Shown here: positions 52,125 to 52,951 of the stretch, piece after piece
Position numbering within the stretch: position 1 is the stretch's first letter
How the letters are laid out: each line of letters starts with the position of its first letter
Source of the DNA: Bacteroidia bacterium
Lineage (GTDB): Bacteria > Bacteroidota > Bacteroidia > B-17B0 > Aurantibacillaceae
Direction: 5' to 3'
DNA length: 52,951 nucleotides
NCBI GenBank assembly: GCA_016787445.1
Contig: JAEUTQ010000013.1
Span: 1-52,951, forward strand
Notes under the pieces: model-generated
Databases searched by the model: none
Told to the model about the DNA's origin: nothing
The model's input: the letters and a program-made list of their open reading frames with translations, nothing else
Made by a program: the position numbers and the translations under genes

Positions 52125-52951
52125 ATGCAAAAAGACAACGTTATTTTTAAACTTATAAAAGAGGAACAGGATCGCCAAACACGCGGAATTGAATTAATCG
52201 CCAGTGAAAACTACGTAAGCAATCAAGTGATGAAAGCAATGGGCAGCGTATTAACTAACAAATACGCAGAGGGTTTACCTAACAAGCGTTATTACGGAGG
52301 ATGCGAAGTTGTAGATAAAGTTGAACAATTAGCTATTGATCGCGCAAAAAAATTATTTGGTGCCGAGTGGGCCAACGTACAACCGCACTCCGGTGCACAA
52401 GCCAATGCAGCAGTAATGTTAGCGTGCTTAAAACCTGGTGATACTATTTTAGGATTTGATCTTTCTCACGGTGGTCACCTTACCCACGGCTCACCTGTAA
52501 ATTTTTCCGGCAAACTTTATCGCCCAACTTTTTATGGTGTGGAAGAAAAAACCGGCCGAATAAACTATGATGTTGTTGAAGCTACTGCTAAAAAAGAAAA
52601 ACCAAAATTAATTATTTGTGGTGCATCCGCGTATTCACGTGATTGGGATTATGAACGCTTACGTAAAATTGCCGACAGCGTTGGTGCTTTATTATTGGCC
52701 GATATTTCTCATCCATCAGGATTAATCGCTAAAGGAATTCTTAATGATCCTTTACCACATTGTCATATAGTAACTACTACCACACATAAAACTTTACGTG
52801 GTCCGCGTGGAGGAATGATCATGATGGGGAAAGATTTTGAAAATCCGTGGGGAGAAAAAACACCAAAAGGAGAAACGAAAATGATGAGCGCTATTTTAGA
52901 CGCTGCTGTTTTTCCGGGAACACAAGGCGGACCGCTTGAACATGTTATTGC
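52125..52951 (+). CDS. glyA: Serine hydroxymethyltransferase (5' part, cut by window end)
   Basis: The first 275 codons of a PLP enzyme that interconverts serine and glycine with tetrahydrofolate. Family motifs are [43 protein letters not shown] and [19 protein letters not shown]. The PLP-lysine region is [15 protein letters not shown] near residue 230, and the last visible stretch is [13 protein letters not shown]. The start ATG at 52125 follows the previous stop by 4 bp, so it may be read from the exosortase transcript as well as from a promoter of its own. Confidence 0.97.
   Translation, partial: MQKDNVIFKLIKEEQDRQTRGIELIASENYVSNQVMKAMGSVLTNKYAEGLPNKRYYGGCEVVDKVEQLAIDRAKKLFGAEWANVQPHSGAQANAAVMLACLKPGDTILGFDLSHGGHLTHGSPVNFSGKLYRPTFYGVEEKTGRINYDVVEATAKKEKPKLIICGASAYSRDWDYERLRKIADSVGALLLADISHPSGLIAKGILNDPLPHCHIVTTTTHKTLRGPRGGMIMMGKDFENPWGEKTPKGETKMMSAILDAAVFPGTQGGPLEHVI

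Overview
The window is a stretch of AT-rich chromosome from a member of the Bacteroidota, most likely a Flavobacteriales- or Sphingobacteriales-like lineage. The evidence is four large secreted proteins ending in the type B sorting domain of the type IX secretion system (T9SS), a UpxY-type antiterminator, a ribosomal protein promoter that matches the Bacteroidota consensus (TTTG, 20 bp, TAnnTTTG), almost no Shine-Dalgarno sequences, and an exosortase F-type pair. No rRNA, tRNA, CRISPR array, insertion sequence or phage gene was seen.

Layout. (1) 1-287: the end of an ATP synthase operon (atpD tail, then a short atpC), closed by a terminator. (2) 383-18052, plus strand: a small thioredoxin-like secreted protein, then four giant T9SS type B cell-surface proteins (1065, 1294, 1929 and 1218 aa). 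Three of them carry arrays of about 8, 14 and 5 Ig-like repeats, and each gene ends in a clear intrinsic terminator. (3) 18201-21050: a two-domain secreted M16 metallopeptidase. (4) 21276-24782: the housekeeping set rplM-rpsI-rpsB-tsf-pyrH. (5) 50797-24768, minus strand: about 26 kb of tightly packed, often overlapping genes for a surface polysaccharide. (6) 50875-52120, plus strand: a small secreted PIDGG-type protein, an exosortase (XrtF-like) and its associated membrane protein. (7) 52125 to the end: the start of glyA.

How the polysaccharide genes fit together. The operon encodes every step from UDP-GlcNAc to CMP-pseudaminic acid (PseB, PseC, a fused PseG-PseH, PseI and PseF), plus the methylase usually found with this pathway. 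It also has two sugar amidotransferase modules (WbpG-like synthetase with HisH-like and HisF-like partners). One is compact and sits inside the pse block. The parts of the other are split across the cluster. Both HisF-like proteins lack the catalytic Asp11 of true HisF, so they are not histidine enzymes. Three recognisable glycosyltransferases and two unclassified proteins with an HP motif are candidates for assembling the glycan. A Wzm/Wzt ABC exporter with a carbohydrate-binding domain would export it, and a Wzc-type tyrosine kinase with a Tyr-Gly tail probably controls chain length or assembly. Regulation is suggested by UpxY and by a winged-helix protein with a dyad symmetry directly in front of its start codon.

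The most notable items are the exosortase mini-locus next to its candidate substrate and divergent from the Wzc gene, the doubled amidotransferase chemistry within a pseudaminic acid operon, and the expanding Ig-repeat surface protein family. All family names come from motif recognition by eye; no database search was possible.
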